64,000 nt of DNA from Ktedonobacter sp. SOSP1-85 (GTDB lineage: Bacteria; Chloroflexota; Ktedonobacteria; Ktedonobacterales; Ktedonobacteraceae). Numbering within the stretch: the first letter of the stretch is position 1; each line of letters starts with the position of its first letter. Made by a program: the position numbers and the translations under genes. The DNA lies in the NCBI RefSeq assembly GCF_016587415.1, contig NZ_BNJI01000001.1, positions 682,001-746,000 of the forward strand, written 5' to 3'. The notes under the pieces are model-generated. The model was not told where the DNA came from. It did not search any database and saw only the letters and a program-made list of their open reading frames with translations. Shown here one piece after another: positions 1-9,405 of this stretch.

Positions 1-399
1 ACGCTCAACGTCACGTTGCTCGTTCATCCCAAATCACGCAAAGATCCCGCCATCTCCACGGCTATGGAGCAGGCCATCGCCGATCTGCGCTATGGAACCG
101 TCAGCCTGAACTACTGGGCTGGCACCAGTTTTACGCTGGGCAGCACGACCTGGGGCGCCTATCCTGGCCACACCATCGATGATATCCAGTCTGGCGTTGG
201 CGTTGTACATAACACGTACATGTTCTCGCACCCACAGAAAAGCGTGGTGCGCGCTCCCTTCAAAAGCACACCCACGCCTCCCTGGTTCGCGACCAGGGGC
301 CAGGTCCTTACCAAAACCTTTCCACTGCTCGCGGACTTTGAGGCCCAGCCCTCGCCCTGGAAGGTTCCCTCCATCGTGCTCGCGGCGCTTGGCCGCTAG
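1..399 (+). CDS. Aldehyde dehydrogenase family protein, C-terminal part
   Basis: The frame is open from base 1 to a TAG at 397-399, so only the last 132 codons are in the window. The residues LRYGTVSLNYWAG and WGAYPGHTIDDIQSG, followed by VVRAPF, match from memory the C-terminal end of a large aldehyde-dehydrogenase-like family common in Actinobacteria and Chloroflexota. The catalytic Cys and Glu would lie upstream, outside the window, so activity cannot be judged. It converges on the next gene, and the two stop codons overlap by 4 bases (396-399), so no separate terminator fits between them. Confidence 0.65.
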   Translation, partial: TLNVTLLVHPKSRKDPAISTAMEQAIADLRYGTVSLNYWAGTSFTLGSTTWGAYPGHTIDDIQSGVGVVHNTYMFSHPQKSVVRAPFKSTPTPPWFATRGQVLTKTFPLLADFEAQPSPWKVPSIVLAALGR

Positions 400-1007
400 T
401 CATAGCCATGGCGTGGTGGTGCCTCCTGAGGCATCGCCACACGTGTCCTCGCTGGCTGCAAGGCCTGGAAAAACGTCAAGATGCCATACACAATCGCGTA
501 GAGACCAATGAAGCGCACATCTGTAACCACATTTGGCGAACTCTTCAGCAGCAGATAGCCGCCTATGATCAAGGAAAACACCGCCGGGAGCAGCGAAAGC
601 CAGTCAGTACGGAGGCTACGCGTACGGAAGAAGGCGAGCATTTGCGTGACACCGACGATAATAGCCCAGATGGCAAAGGCGTAGATGAGCGTTATCTTGG
701 TGAGTCCAGGCGCAAAAATGATCAGACCCGCGATAACCAAGCCCGCGACACCACTCAAGGCGATCAGCCACCAGCGAGGATTCTGCCTTCTCTTACTAAA
801 GCCAATTGCCAGTGCGGCGATCCCATCGATGATGCCCAGCGTGGCAAAGGCGGCAAGAAACAGGAAGAAGGATATTCGTGGCAAAAGCGCGAGCACAATG
901 CCAAAGACAACAATCATTATCGCACGGAACACCAGCCATAAACGCCTCTGCCAGGTCATGGGTTCAGCGTGTGCCCTTCCTGGACGCATAATACTTCGCC
1001 TTAACAT
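396..1007 (-). CDS. HdeD-like (DUF308) integral membrane protein
   Basis: 203 residues. After a basic N-terminus there are about six hydrophobic segments with short loops, among them FRAIMIVVFGIVLALLP and LIALSGVAGLVIAGLIIFAP. This repeated two-helix layout is that of the HdeD/DUF308 family, which in enterobacteria includes an acid-resistance membrane protein; the biochemical role in this phylum is unknown. The start at 1007 is supported by GGAGG five bases upstream of the ATG. The C-terminal tail is hydrophilic. A universal stress protein on the same strand lies upstream, so a stress role is plausible but only inferred. Confidence 0.7.
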   Translation of the reverse strand: MLRRSIMRPGRAHAEPMTWQRRLWLVFRAIMIVVFGIVLALLPRISFFLFLAAFATLGIIDGIAALAIGFSKRRQNPRWWLIALSGVAGLVIAGLIIFAPGLTKITLIYAFAIWAIIVGVTQMLAFFRTRSLRTDWLSLLPAVFSLIIGGYLLLKSSPNVVTDVRFIGLYAIVYGILTFFQALQPARTRVAMPQEAPPRHGYD

Positions 1008-1059
1008 GCTTACCTCCGTTTATTACGCAAAAACTCCGGCCTCTTGTTTTCCTCCATCA

Positions 1060-2028
1060 TCAACTATCCTTGCGCTGCTCTGATGTTTCCTCAGGTTTGA
1101 TCAACAAGACGGGGAGAGGCGTCTTTTGCAGGATATGTTCCGCGACGCTGCCCATAATAAAACGCCGCTTCCCTCCGCGCCCCGAAGTCGTCATCGCGAT
1201 CAGGTTATGCGGGGCCGCGGCTCCGTCGCCTGACGCGGCGATATGGACCAGGGTCGGTGCGACCTGCTCATCACTGTATACTGAGGATTTGATCTCAAGC
1301 TGGAAGGTTGATGCCAGGCCACCTCGCAAACGTCCAGCCAGGTCTTGCAGATACCGCTCCGCCTCCTCGTGCGCTTGCCCACGCTGCTCGTCTGTATGGT
1401 GGGCTGATGGCTTTATGATTTGGACCAGGTGGAGTGAACCGACGCCCGCGCCGCTGAGCGCTGCTACAAGCAAGCCCGCGGGAACAATAGCCTCCTCGGC
1501 CTGCGGTGAACCATCCAACGGCACCAGGGCATAAATCGGTGTCGCCAATTCTGAAACCTGTTCGTCCTGTTCCGGCTTCTGCACACGGTGGACCAGGACT
1601 GGTATCGGAGAATTCCAGGCAATCTTCTGCGCCACGCTCCCCAGGACCAGGCGCGCCAGGCCACCTCGCCCATGGCTTCCCATCACGACAATTTCCATAT
1701 GGTGACTGGTGATAAAATTCAGGATGGCGTCTGGAATCGCTAGTTCGGCCCGCACCTCTTTCACTACATTGAGGCCTGCCAGGAGAGAAGAGCTCGCGAT
1801 TTTGTCCAGATAGGCATGATCCCCCTTCATCTCCAGATCCGTCATTTCCGCCAGGTCGGCGGGTACGAAAACGCCCGCGACAGAGGTCGACGCGTATGTA
1901 TATTCCTGGTTGGCTATACGCAAAAGGTAGAGTGTTCCATCCACAGCCCGGGCGAGCCTGGCCGCCAGTACCAGCGCCTGTTCAGAACACGCTGAGCCAT
2001 CCAGTGGCACAAGAATCTGCTGAAACAT
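1060..2028 (-). CDS. Universal stress protein with two UspA domains
   Basis: 322 residues made of two tandem UspA folds (about 1-148 and 165-313). Each domain ends with the nucleotide-binding signature of ATP-binding Usp proteins: MGSHGRGG-x9-GS near residues 117-132, and TTSGRGG-x5-MGS near 280-294. Single proteins with two domains act like the usual Usp homodimer. These cytoplasmic proteins are generally linked to survival under starvation, oxidative or metal stress; the exact role here is unknown. The start is backed by a GAGGAGGG stretch upstream. It lies 52 bases upstream of the HdeD-like gene on the same strand and may be co-transcribed with it. Confidence 0.9.
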   Translation of the reverse strand: MFQQILVPLDGSACSEQALVLAARLARAVDGTLYLLRIANQEYTYASTSVAGVFVPADLAEMTDLEMKGDHAYLDKIASSSLLAGLNVVKEVRAELAIPDAILNFITSHHMEIVVMGSHGRGGLARLVLGSVAQKIAWNSPIPVLVHRVQKPEQDEQVSELATPIYALVPLDGSPQAEEAIVPAGLLVAALSGAGVGSLHLVQIIKPSAHHTDEQRGQAHEEAERYLQDLAGRLRGGLASTFQLEIKSSVYSDEQVAPTLVHIAASGDGAAAPHNLIAMTTSGRGGKRRFIMGSVAEHILQKTPLPVLLIKPEETSEQRKDS

Positions 2029-2089
2029 GCACTACACTCCCTCCTCATATTCATAGTTATGCTACCTAATCAGCATACTCTTATGGGGT

Positions 2090-2145
2090 AAGGGAAATAG
2101 AGATGCGGCATGGACAAATGTCCACGCCGCATCTCTATTTCCCTT
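2090..2145. terminator. Long perfect hairpin, probable terminator
   Basis: Arms 2090-2109 and 2126-2145 are perfect reverse complements (20 bp). The 16-base loop holds a second small hairpin (TGGACA/TGTCCA). It lies 50 bases past the stop of the leftward propeller gene and 62 bases upstream of the Usp start. No strong U tract follows, so factor-independent termination is inferred from position and stem strength. Confidence 0.6.
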
Positions 2146-2195
2146 ATCTCTGTCCCGCGTTCTAAATCTGAAAAAACGATTGTCAGGACTCAAGC

Positions 2196-3404
2196 TCACG
2201 CCACCACGACAATGGCGGTATACTGCGCGCCTCCACGCGAACGCGCACTCAGGAGGAGCTTTCCCTGCGTATCAAGCACATCAATGCCGTTCTCTCGATC
2301 TACATATATCTTGCCGTGCTGTACGCTTACTGAGTCTATCGCGACCCTGGTCTGGGGTGTGTACACCCAGTTGATATGTCCAGTCTCTGTAGCGAGGGAG
2401 AACACGCTATACGCTCGCGGTGTTCCTGTTTCGTCAGGCGCAACATTACCGGTGGCATACACCTGAGCGCCCTCTACCTGAGGGGCCTTCCCTGCGAAAC
2501 CTATATCCCCGCTCTGCCAGAGCAGTTTCCCATCACTTGCGGCGTAGGCCGTGATCCCTTTGCCCATCGCGCCAGCATAGACAACGCTACCAGCTACGCT
2601 GACATCGCGCACCTCGCCTGCCTGCCCTACCTGCCACTTAACCCTTCCCGTACTGGCATCAAACGCGTAGAGCGTGCTCGTCTCTTTGTCCGGAACAATA
2701 CTGAAGAGCGTATCCTCTGCTCGGTGAGGTTGGGTCAAAGGCTGCGCGCCCTGCACCTGTGCCTGCCAGCGTAGGGCACCCGCGGGCAGGCTATAGGCCG
2801 CGAGCGTTCCGCTACCAGCGACGTATAGCATATCTCCATCAAGGGTGAACTCGCGGATACCTCGGGTTATGATAGTCCGCGCCAGGCTCCCATCGCTAAG
2901 GCGCAACGCATAGATGGCGTTCTCTCCCGCTACATACAGTTCGTCGCCTCGAGTCACTGCTCTGCTAGTACGTGTGATGTCCAGTTGCCCAGCGACATCA
3001 CTCTGCCAGCGCAGCGCGCCCGTGCTCGCTTCCAGGGCATAGACGCCTTCCGTACGTGTTTCGACAAAGACTGTGTTATGGCTGACGCTGACAATGCTAT
3101 CGGCCTGCGTGAGTTGTGTGTCAGGTTGCTTCATCAGGTCAAGCTGATAAAGCCAGCGTACCCGGCCCGTGGTGGGATCTATGCGCATGACCAACCCACC
3201 ATTCTCCAGGTAGATTCCGGGTGGCGTTGGCTGATCGAGTGTGGCTGGACTGGCATGCGAGGCTTGAAAAAAGGCCTCGGGATCTTGTTGTACCCTGAGC
3301 AGAACCACCAGCGCGAGCACGCTCAATATAAGCGTGCCTACAGTTAAGCTGGTGGCAAGCAATGCAAAGAGCGTCCGCGCACGCTCCGATCTGAACCTGG
3401 GCAT
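2196..3404 (-). CDS. Membrane-anchored PQQ-like beta-propeller protein
   Basis: 402 residues. A single hydrophobic segment at about 11-36 follows a basic N-terminus; the rest is repeated beta-propeller blades with the PQQ/quinoprotein-type pattern of a Trp shortly after an A-x-[ND]-G/T-G turn (TGRVRWLYQ, TGALRWQSD, AGALRWQAQ, TGRVKWQVG, DGKLLWQSG, TGHINWVYT). This is the WD40-like fold of PQQ_2 or BamB-type proteins, probably held on the outer face of the membrane. No catalytic site for PQQ chemistry is recognisable, so a scaffold or binding role is more likely than a dehydrogenase. It begins 15 bases after the DUF2298 gene, so the two form an operon. Confidence 0.8.
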   Translation of the reverse strand: MPRFRSERARTLFALLATSLTVGTLILSVLALVVLLRVQQDPEAFFQASHASPATLDQPTPPGIYLENGGLVMRIDPTTGRVRWLYQLDLMKQPDTQLTQADSIVSVSHNTVFVETRTEGVYALEASTGALRWQSDVAGQLDITRTSRAVTRGDELYVAGENAIYALRLSDGSLARTIITRGIREFTLDGDMLYVAGSGTLAAYSLPAGALRWQAQVQGAQPLTQPHRAEDTLFSIVPDKETSTLYAFDASTGRVKWQVGQAGEVRDVSVAGSVVYAGAMGKGITAYAASDGKLLWQSGDIGFAGKAPQVEGAQVYATGNVAPDETGTPRAYSVFSLATETGHINWVYTPQTRVAIDSVSVQHGKIYVDRENGIDVLDTQGKLLLSARSRGGAQYTAIVVVA

Positions 3405-3419
3405 GACTATAACTACTCC

Positions 3420-5801
3420 CTACCTGACCTTGTAGATGGTGACGCCATCGGCCTGATAGGCGATATCCATGAAGCTGCTAAAGCGCTGGAGGTCGCTGGG
3501 GGCATAGGCCTCGCGCTCCATCTCACCCACATAGAGATAGGTGACCTGGTAGTGCTTGAGCAGGGACTGCACCTGGGCATTATCGCTACTGGTGTAGATA
3601 GTCTTAATATCTGTCTGCCGCTGCTGGAAGTCCTCCGCATTCACCGGATTACGCAGCCAGTTGACGCGCCACTGGTACTCGTGTCCAACCCAACCCATCA
3701 GGGTGGGCAGACCCGTCAATGCGGAGACGCGAGCGAACTTAGAGTAGTCATCGCCCAGCGCCTCGACGATGACTGGCGTGCCGCTTACATGCGCGTTAAG
3801 CCAGTGAATAGCCTCATAATCCCCTTTATCGCCTGGTGAGGAGGTTTTCAGATACTCCATGCCATCCAGGTTGAGAGTATGTTGCAGATACAGTGCGCCC
3901 GTAAGAGGCTTGCTCTGGACATAGCGCGCGTATGGAGCCACAAGCGGATAGGCCATGGCCATGACCACCAGCACCACTAGTCCAAGATACCAGACTCCCT
4001 GCGCGCTACTCTTGAGCCAGGCTGGCTGCCGCACATGCTTAGACCAGTACGCCAGCGTCTCGCGAATATAAAAGAGACCCGTGCCCGAAGCCAGCGCCAG
4101 CAAGCCCCAGGACTGAAAGTAGAACTTGAAGACACTGTTCATACGTGGATAGGAGTCCGCGAATACATCACGCAAGAAGACCACTTCGCACCCGGCGATC
4201 AGCAACAGGGCCAGCGCCCCCAGCCAGAGCGCAAACATATGCCCCAGGTCATCGCTCACTTTAAAGGCCAGGTAGATCGCAAGCGCCGTCAGCGCCAGGG
4301 AGATCAAAAACGTCCGCCACTCCGGCGTGATGATTGCGGCAATGATCCCCAGTACAACAACCGCGCCCAGCACAATCCAGGCGGGGTTCCAATCCGCTGC
4401 CACGACGCCTTCTGCTCGGGCCTCGCGCGCCGAGCGTAGGCGAGCGCCAATGAGCCGGTAGTAGCCGCAGATGAGTAATGAGAGGAAGATAAAAGCCTGC
4501 AAGCCAAAGATAAGCACTTCATCCCATAGTGGCGAGCGTTGTCCAGGTGACACGATGCCAATCCCCTGCGAGGGCGAGATAAAGCCCATATAAAAAGGCA
4601 GGAAGAGCAAGAAGGAGAGCGCGACCAGCGTGCCCGCAGCGGCGAAGATGTCCAGGAGCAACAGCCACCGCCAGCGATGCTCATAGACTCGCCACTGCTG
4701 CCAGGCGATACAGATAATGACCAGGCCCATATAGGTTGGATAATCCCAGCCATTCATAACAAACAGGCTGCCTACTACCAGCGCAGTCACGCCAATGGTC
4801 GCGATACGCGCGATCCCCTGCCCAAAGAGATCCAGGCCCTTCCCCGCTGGCGCGAGCAAGAGCGAGAAAGCCAGGCCAATGGCCATAAAGGTAAAGGAGT
4901 ACGTGAGGACGTGGGCATGGAAGTCATCAAGTAGATAGCTAAAGGCCGGAAACTCGTTGATGGTCTTGCCAATGACGCGTGAGGGCGAGAACCAGTCATA
5001 GACGCGCCCAGCATGCGAGTCAAACCACCACTGCACAAAGGCCGCCAGGTTGCCCAGGACCAGGCCCGACGCGACGCTTGCTCCACCATAGAGGATAGCC
5101 TGGCTTAAGGGATAGACTTGCTCGCTCTGCTCTCCGCCGTCCGCGACCAGGGCCGCATCTCTCCTGGCGCGCAATCCCTTTGACCAGGCGACGATATTAC
5201 TGGCAACGCCAAAAAGGTTCGCGGCACAGACGCCAAATAAGAGGCAGAAACCCGTATTAAAGGCGACCGCTGGCACCTGTCCTAGCAATTTGGCCAGCGT
5301 GGCGACTATAAAATGCCCATAGTAGTAGTAGTTGATGCTTGAACCCGAGTACCACATATCGCTCGGCGGCAGGTGCTCGCTGCGCATAATCGATGCCAGG
5401 AAGCCCCCATCCATAAACATCTCATATGAACGGATATCCGGCCCATAGCCGCGAATCCACCCCAACCCCAGGACCATGCCGATAAAAACGACCTCGCTCG
5501 CCACGACATACGGCCACTGCGTCTTCACAAACCGACCAATCTCTCCCCGCATCTTAAGCAGTCCGGGGATACTGCATATCGTCAGTACCAGCACTTCAAC
5601 TATAAGAAACATCTGGGTATAGGGGAGAGCGCGCACGACCATGAGGGGGAACCAGGCACAGAACGTCAGGAGGGCGATGGCCAGGCCCTTGCTAAAGGCC
5701 CAGCCACGATCTGGGAGATGGCGAAATACGCTGAACGTGAGGGGTAGGCAGAACAGGCCCAGCACCTCCGCCAGCACGATCATTGCAAGCAGGTCTATCA
5801 T
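3420..5801 (-). CDS. DUF2298 (Chlor_Arch_YYY) polytopic membrane protein
   Basis: 793 residues with many long hydrophobic segments. The signature of the family, a run of four tyrosines after SSINY (SSINYYYYGHF), lies near residue 158, followed by a second conserved part around NEFPAFSYLLDDFHAHV. The family is known mainly from Chloroflexota and archaea. Its overall plan, with conserved acidic and aromatic loops outside the membrane and a soluble C-terminal part (about 690-793), resembles GT-C glycosyltransferases, so lipid-linked sugar transfer is a reasonable but unproved role. It is the first gene of a pair with the beta-propeller protein, which may be its extracellular partner. Confidence 0.85.
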   Translation of the reverse strand: MIDLLAMIVLAEVLGLFCLPLTFSVFRHLPDRGWAFSKGLAIALLTFCAWFPLMVVRALPYTQMFLIVEVLVLTICSIPGLLKMRGEIGRFVKTQWPYVVASEVVFIGMVLGLGWIRGYGPDIRSYEMFMDGGFLASIMRSEHLPPSDMWYSGSSINYYYYGHFIVATLAKLLGQVPAVAFNTGFCLLFGVCAANLFGVASNIVAWSKGLRARRDAALVADGGEQSEQVYPLSQAILYGGASVASGLVLGNLAAFVQWWFDSHAGRVYDWFSPSRVIGKTINEFPAFSYLLDDFHAHVLTYSFTFMAIGLAFSLLLAPAGKGLDLFGQGIARIATIGVTALVVGSLFVMNGWDYPTYMGLVIICIAWQQWRVYEHRWRWLLLLDIFAAAGTLVALSFLLFLPFYMGFISPSQGIGIVSPGQRSPLWDEVLIFGLQAFIFLSLLICGYYRLIGARLRSAREARAEGVVAADWNPAWIVLGAVVVLGIIAAIITPEWRTFLISLALTALAIYLAFKVSDDLGHMFALWLGALALLLIAGCEVVFLRDVFADSYPRMNSVFKFYFQSWGLLALASGTGLFYIRETLAYWSKHVRQPAWLKSSAQGVWYLGLVVLVVMAMAYPLVAPYARYVQSKPLTGALYLQHTLNLDGMEYLKTSSPGDKGDYEAIHWLNAHVSGTPVIVEALGDDYSKFARVSALTGLPTLMGWVGHEYQWRVNWLRNPVNAEDFQQRQTDIKTIYTSSDNAQVQSLLKHYQVTYLYVGEMEREAYAPSDLQRFSSFMDIAYQADGVTIYKVR

Positions 5802-5832
5802 ATTTTCTCTTTCGCGTGCTTACTTCTAGCTA

Positions 5833-8274
5833 TTACTTGCTCTTCTCAAAGCGTAATAAGCGCATGCTGTATGCAATGACGAGCAGCGCGGCCCCGGTGT
5901 CGGCAAAGATGGCGAGCCAGAGATTGGTTACCCCTAACAGGGTTAAAAGCAGGAAAAGCGCTTTGATGAAGAGAGAGAATACAATATTGGTCTGGATGGT
6001 TCGTAACGCCGCGCGACTGAGCCTGATCACAAACGGGAGCTGCGCCAGGTCATCTTTCATCAGCGCAACGTCCGCCGTCTCGATCGCGGTATCGCTGCCT
6101 GCGGCACCCATGGCGATACCCACACTCGAAAGCGCGATAGCTGGAGCATCATTTATTCCATCTCCAAGCATAGCCACTGACGTATGCGCCGTCAAGAGTT
6201 TTTTGATCTCTCTTACTTTTTGGTCAGGAAGCAAGCCAGCATACACCTGGTCAACACCTGTATGCTGCGCCACGGCCTTTGCCGTCTGCTCATTATCCCC
6301 GGTCAGCATGACTATCTGCTCAACACCTGCTTGCTTAAGCTGAGCGATAGCCTGCGCTGCCTCGGGGCGTACCTGGTCCGCGACGGCGATAAGGCCCAGT
6401 GGCTCCTCATTGCGTCCCACAATTAAAATCGTTTTCCCTGCTCGCTGAAGGGTCTCGATGCTCTTGAGGGTATGTGTGTCACACGCGGGAAAGAGCTTCG
6501 CGCTCCCCACGAGCACGGTATCCGCGCCTATTGTGGCCTGCGCGCCCCGGCCCGGCAAGGCCAGGAAGTTCTCTGGCTCGTTCCACGCTAGCCGACGCCG
6601 CTCGGCCTCCCGGAGAATAGCTCGCGCCAGGGGATGCTCCGAACGACTCTCCACCCCTGCCGCCAGGCTCAATAGTTCATCTTCCGTGAGCGTTCCTAGC
6701 GGCAAAACATCCATGACAACAGGCCGCCCCTGGGTGAGGGTTCCCGTCTTGTCAAAGGCCAGCACCTTGACACGCGCCAGCGCCTCCAGGTACGCTCCGC
6801 CCTTGATTAAGACACCACTCCGTGAGGCACGCCCAATCGCGGCTACAATCGAGACCGGTGTTGAGATCACCAGCGCACATGGGCAGGCAATGACGAGCAG
6901 CACCAGCGCCTTGTAGATCCACGTCGTCCATACTCCGTGGAACGCCAGCGGCGGAACGATGGCGACCAGCAAAGCTAAGACCATGATCGTGGGCGTATAG
7001 ATCTGGGCGAAGCGATCGACAAAACGCTGTACAGGCGCGCGTGATCCCTGCGCCTCTTGCACCAGGGCAATGATCTTTGCCAGCATAGAGTCCTGGGCAC
7101 GCTTGCTGGCCTGCACTTCGATAAAGCCATGCTCATTCAGTGTTCCAGCAAAGACTTCGTCGCCAACCTGCTTCTCAACCGGGATGCTCTCACCAGTGAT
7201 GGGTGCCTGGTTGACAGTTGTGGTGCCGCTCAAGATCTTGCCATCGGCGGCGATACGCTCGCCAGGACGTACCAGGACGATATCTCCGGCGCGTAGCGCG
7301 TCTACGAGAACCTGGCGCTCTTCGCCTTCGACCTTGATGCGCGCGCTCTTGGGTGAGAGAGCCACCAGGCTGCGCAGTGAGTCGCGCACCCGTTCCATGG
7401 TAAAGCCTTCCAGGAACTCGCCCAGAGCGAAGAGAACAACTACCGCGGCTCCCTCCGACCACTGACCCAGCGCGACCGCACCCACAACGGCAATCGTCAT
7501 CAGGAGGTTAATACCTAGTGTGCGCCCACGCACCAGGGCAAAAAAACCGCTCAAGGCCACGCGATACCCACCAACACAGATGGCGAGCGCATAAAACAGG
7601 GCCGACAACCAGCCCACGCCAGGAATATGGCTCAACAGAAAGGCTATGCCCCATAGGAGCGCTGCCACAAGGGTCGGCAGCCAGGCCCGAGCACTCTGCC
7701 AGTACTGCTGGAGCGCATTCTGCCTGGCAACAGGGACCTCTTCTGCATGCGCATACTCATCCGCGTGTTCGTCACCACACGAGCCACAGCCACAGCTTGC
7801 GCCAGCCTCCTGCTTTTCGGCAACCTGTTCATTCAGCACTGATACTTGCAAAGGGGAGACGACGCTATAGCCCAGTTCCCGCACCCGCTTCACCAGCCTG
7901 GCGTGACTCACACCTCTCGCTTCATAGCCAACCGCCATCTTTGAGGTCGCGAAGTTGACGCTGACGTGTACCAGCCCCTGCATCCTACGCAGCCCCTTCT
8001 CCAGGGTGGCCGCGCAATCGGCGCAATCGAGTCCGCTCAGGATGAGCGTTTCATGGCGCAGCCTCTGCTCCAACGACGTTTGCGTCTGCGCGATCAGGCG
8101 CTCGACATCGAAGGCTGGATCAGGTAGATCCTCATAGGTCACTACAAGCAAGTTACCCTTCCCCTCATCCACCGCCTTAATGCCCTCGGCCTTGAGCAAC
8201 TCCTGCTGTAAACAGGACCCACACGCATTCCCATTATTGGGAGCGAGTTTTAAGGTTGTGGTGTGCAACGCCAT
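5833..8274 (-). CDS. zntA: Heavy-metal translocating P1B-type ATPase (Zn/Cd/Pb type)
   Basis: 813 residues. Visible elements in order: an N-terminal region with CGSC (18-21), an HMA domain with CADC (84-87), a Cys/His/Asp-rich linker (CGCGSC at 161-166, then HADEYAHAEE), membrane helices, the TGES actuator loop (360-363), the CPC transmembrane metal site (464-466), the phosphorylated Asp in DKTGT (508-512), the HP motif (546-547) and GDGINDAP (704-711). CPC with this motif set fits Zn/Cd/Pb export, placing it with ZntA/CadA. The divergent ArsR/SmtB gene and an operator-like palindrome between them support metal-induced expression. The exact metal cannot be told from sequence alone; copper is less likely given the Cys/His-rich linker and the regulator type. 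Confidence 0.93.
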   Translation of the reverse strand: MALHTTTLKLAPNNGNACGSCLQQELLKAEGIKAVDEGKGNLLVVTYEDLPDPAFDVERLIAQTQTSLEQRLRHETLILSGLDCADCAATLEKGLRRMQGLVHVSVNFATSKMAVGYEARGVSHARLVKRVRELGYSVVSPLQVSVLNEQVAEKQEAGASCGCGSCGDEHADEYAHAEEVPVARQNALQQYWQSARAWLPTLVAALLWGIAFLLSHIPGVGWLSALFYALAICVGGYRVALSGFFALVRGRTLGINLLMTIAVVGAVALGQWSEGAAVVVLFALGEFLEGFTMERVRDSLRSLVALSPKSARIKVEGEERQVLVDALRAGDIVLVRPGERIAADGKILSGTTTVNQAPITGESIPVEKQVGDEVFAGTLNEHGFIEVQASKRAQDSMLAKIIALVQEAQGSRAPVQRFVDRFAQIYTPTIMVLALLVAIVPPLAFHGVWTTWIYKALVLLVIACPCALVISTPVSIVAAIGRASRSGVLIKGGAYLEALARVKVLAFDKTGTLTQGRPVVMDVLPLGTLTEDELLSLAAGVESRSEHPLARAILREAERRRLAWNEPENFLALPGRGAQATIGADTVLVGSAKLFPACDTHTLKSIETLQRAGKTILIVGRNEEPLGLIAVADQVRPEAAQAIAQLKQAGVEQIVMLTGDNEQTAKAVAQHTGVDQVYAGLLPDQKVREIKKLLTAHTSVAMLGDGINDAPAIALSSVGIAMGAAGSDTAIETADVALMKDDLAQLPFVIRLSRAALRTIQTNIVFSLFIKALFLLLTLLGVTNLWLAIFADTGAALLVIAYSMRLLRFEKSK

Positions 8275-8382
8275 ACGTCTTCCCCTTTTTCTTACGGATT
8301 ACGAAACATGCTTTATGCGCTCAACAAGGTCGCAGCCCTCTTATCTCACACACTCCCCTGCACGCGACTCCCTGTCAATTAA

Positions 8383-8406
8383 ACAATTTAGCATTTACTA
8401 AATTGT
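8383..8406. promoter_or_regulatory. Candidate ArsR/SmtB operator palindrome
   Basis: A perfect 9-bp inverted repeat, ACAATTTAG and CTAAATTGT, around a 6-base spacer lies in the AT-rich gap between the divergent metal ATPase and ArsR-type regulator. AT-rich palindromes of this size are the usual targets of SmtB/CadC repressors. It sits 109 bases upstream of the ATPase start and 146 bases upstream of the regulator start, so one site could control both genes. Confidence 0.6.
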
Positions 8407-8551
8407 ACTCAAAAAAATGCTTCTTCGCAAGCACCTATCAGCTCTATCCTCCACTTGTGGGAGCCAAAAAGTAAGGCTATAATGCATAGAGGAACTCCAG
8501 TTAAAATACCAATTGTGCATACATCAGGTTCTTTATCCGGGGAGGAAAGTC

Positions 8552-9004
8552 ATGCAGTCCCATTTGGCAAAGCAGAAATCAGGCGACGAGCGCTGCCAGA
8601 TTCCAGGTGCTAACCGTGAGCGGGTAGAAAGTGGGCGCGCCAACCTCTTCTCCGATGATACCGCTATTGAGGTGGCTGAGATCTTTCGCGCGCTTGGCGA
8701 CTCCAGCCGCATTAAGATTGTCTATAGCCTGCTCAAACAGGAGCTATGCACCTGTGACCTCGCCGCCATTATCGGTAGCTCAGAGTCCTCCGTCTCTCAG
8801 CATCTACGCATCCTGCGCCAGCTCCGCCTAGTCAAAAACCAGCGCCGGGGCAAACAGGTCTTCTATAGTCTCGACGACGCCCATATCCGCACCCTCCTGG
8901 TCGTCTGCTTAAGCCATGTGCATGACGCGGATCAACATCACGAGGAATTGGGCAGAATGCTCGAACTTTTCACGGTCGAGCAAGATACCCCGACAAAACT
9001 CTAG
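8552..9004 (+). CDS. ArsR/SmtB family metal-responsive repressor
   Basis: 150 residues from the ATG at 8552, chosen over an upstream ATG at 8513 because GGGGAGG lies six bases before it. The winged HTH spans about 40-110 with the recognition helix SESSVSQHLRILRQLRLV (77-94). Two metal-site signatures are visible: ELCTCDLA (Cys66 and Cys68, the alpha3 site of CadC/ArsR-like sensors) and, after the wing, DDAH...SHVHD (108-125), the alpha5 interhelical site of SmtB-like zinc sensors. Having both suggests a Cd/Pb/Zn sensor. It is divergent from the metal ATPase and most likely represses it until metal binds. Confidence 0.9.
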   Translation: MQSHLAKQKSGDERCQIPGANRERVESGRANLFSDDTAIEVAEIFRALGDSSRIKIVYSLLKQELCTCDLAAIIGSSESSVSQHLRILRQLRLVKNQRRGKQVFYSLDDAHIRTLLVVCLSHVHDADQHHEELGRMLELFTVEQDTPTKL

Positions 9005-9405
9005 TATAAATCTATTCACCCCCAAAAAAGTACTGAATTTTCTCACCGCCCAGCGTGCAGTCTAGCAGCCGCTATTCAAGTATGTTACTCTCTCGTCGAT
9101 GGTAAACAACAACGAGGTAACAACACAAAGACACGTTCCTGATTCCACATCAAACATTCTATCTGAGGCATAGCCAGCTTTTTATCTTCGCGCTTATCTA
9201 CGGTAGATAGCCTCCTCTTGGTGGTTCCAGAATCGATAATGCCATCAGTCAGAGACAGATAGAATTCAACAAGTCGTAGCCCTGAGCATTAACGTCTTCG
9301 CAGGATACATAAATACTACGACCACAATTTGTTCAAAAGCACGTCGTTAGAAGAAGAAAACTTTCGTCCCAATTGAAATTGTAACTGAAGGATTTTGTTA
9401 CGCAT
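9005..9405. other. Intergenic stretch upstream of the MFS gene
   Basis: 401 bases without a convincing coding frame. The only structure seen is a short palindrome, TATCTAC/GTAGATA at 9195-9209, which could be a regulator site for the MFS gene, and a purine-rich GAAGGA shortly before the MFS start. No hairpin terminator for the ArsR gene was found, unlike most gene ends here. Confidence 0.4.
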
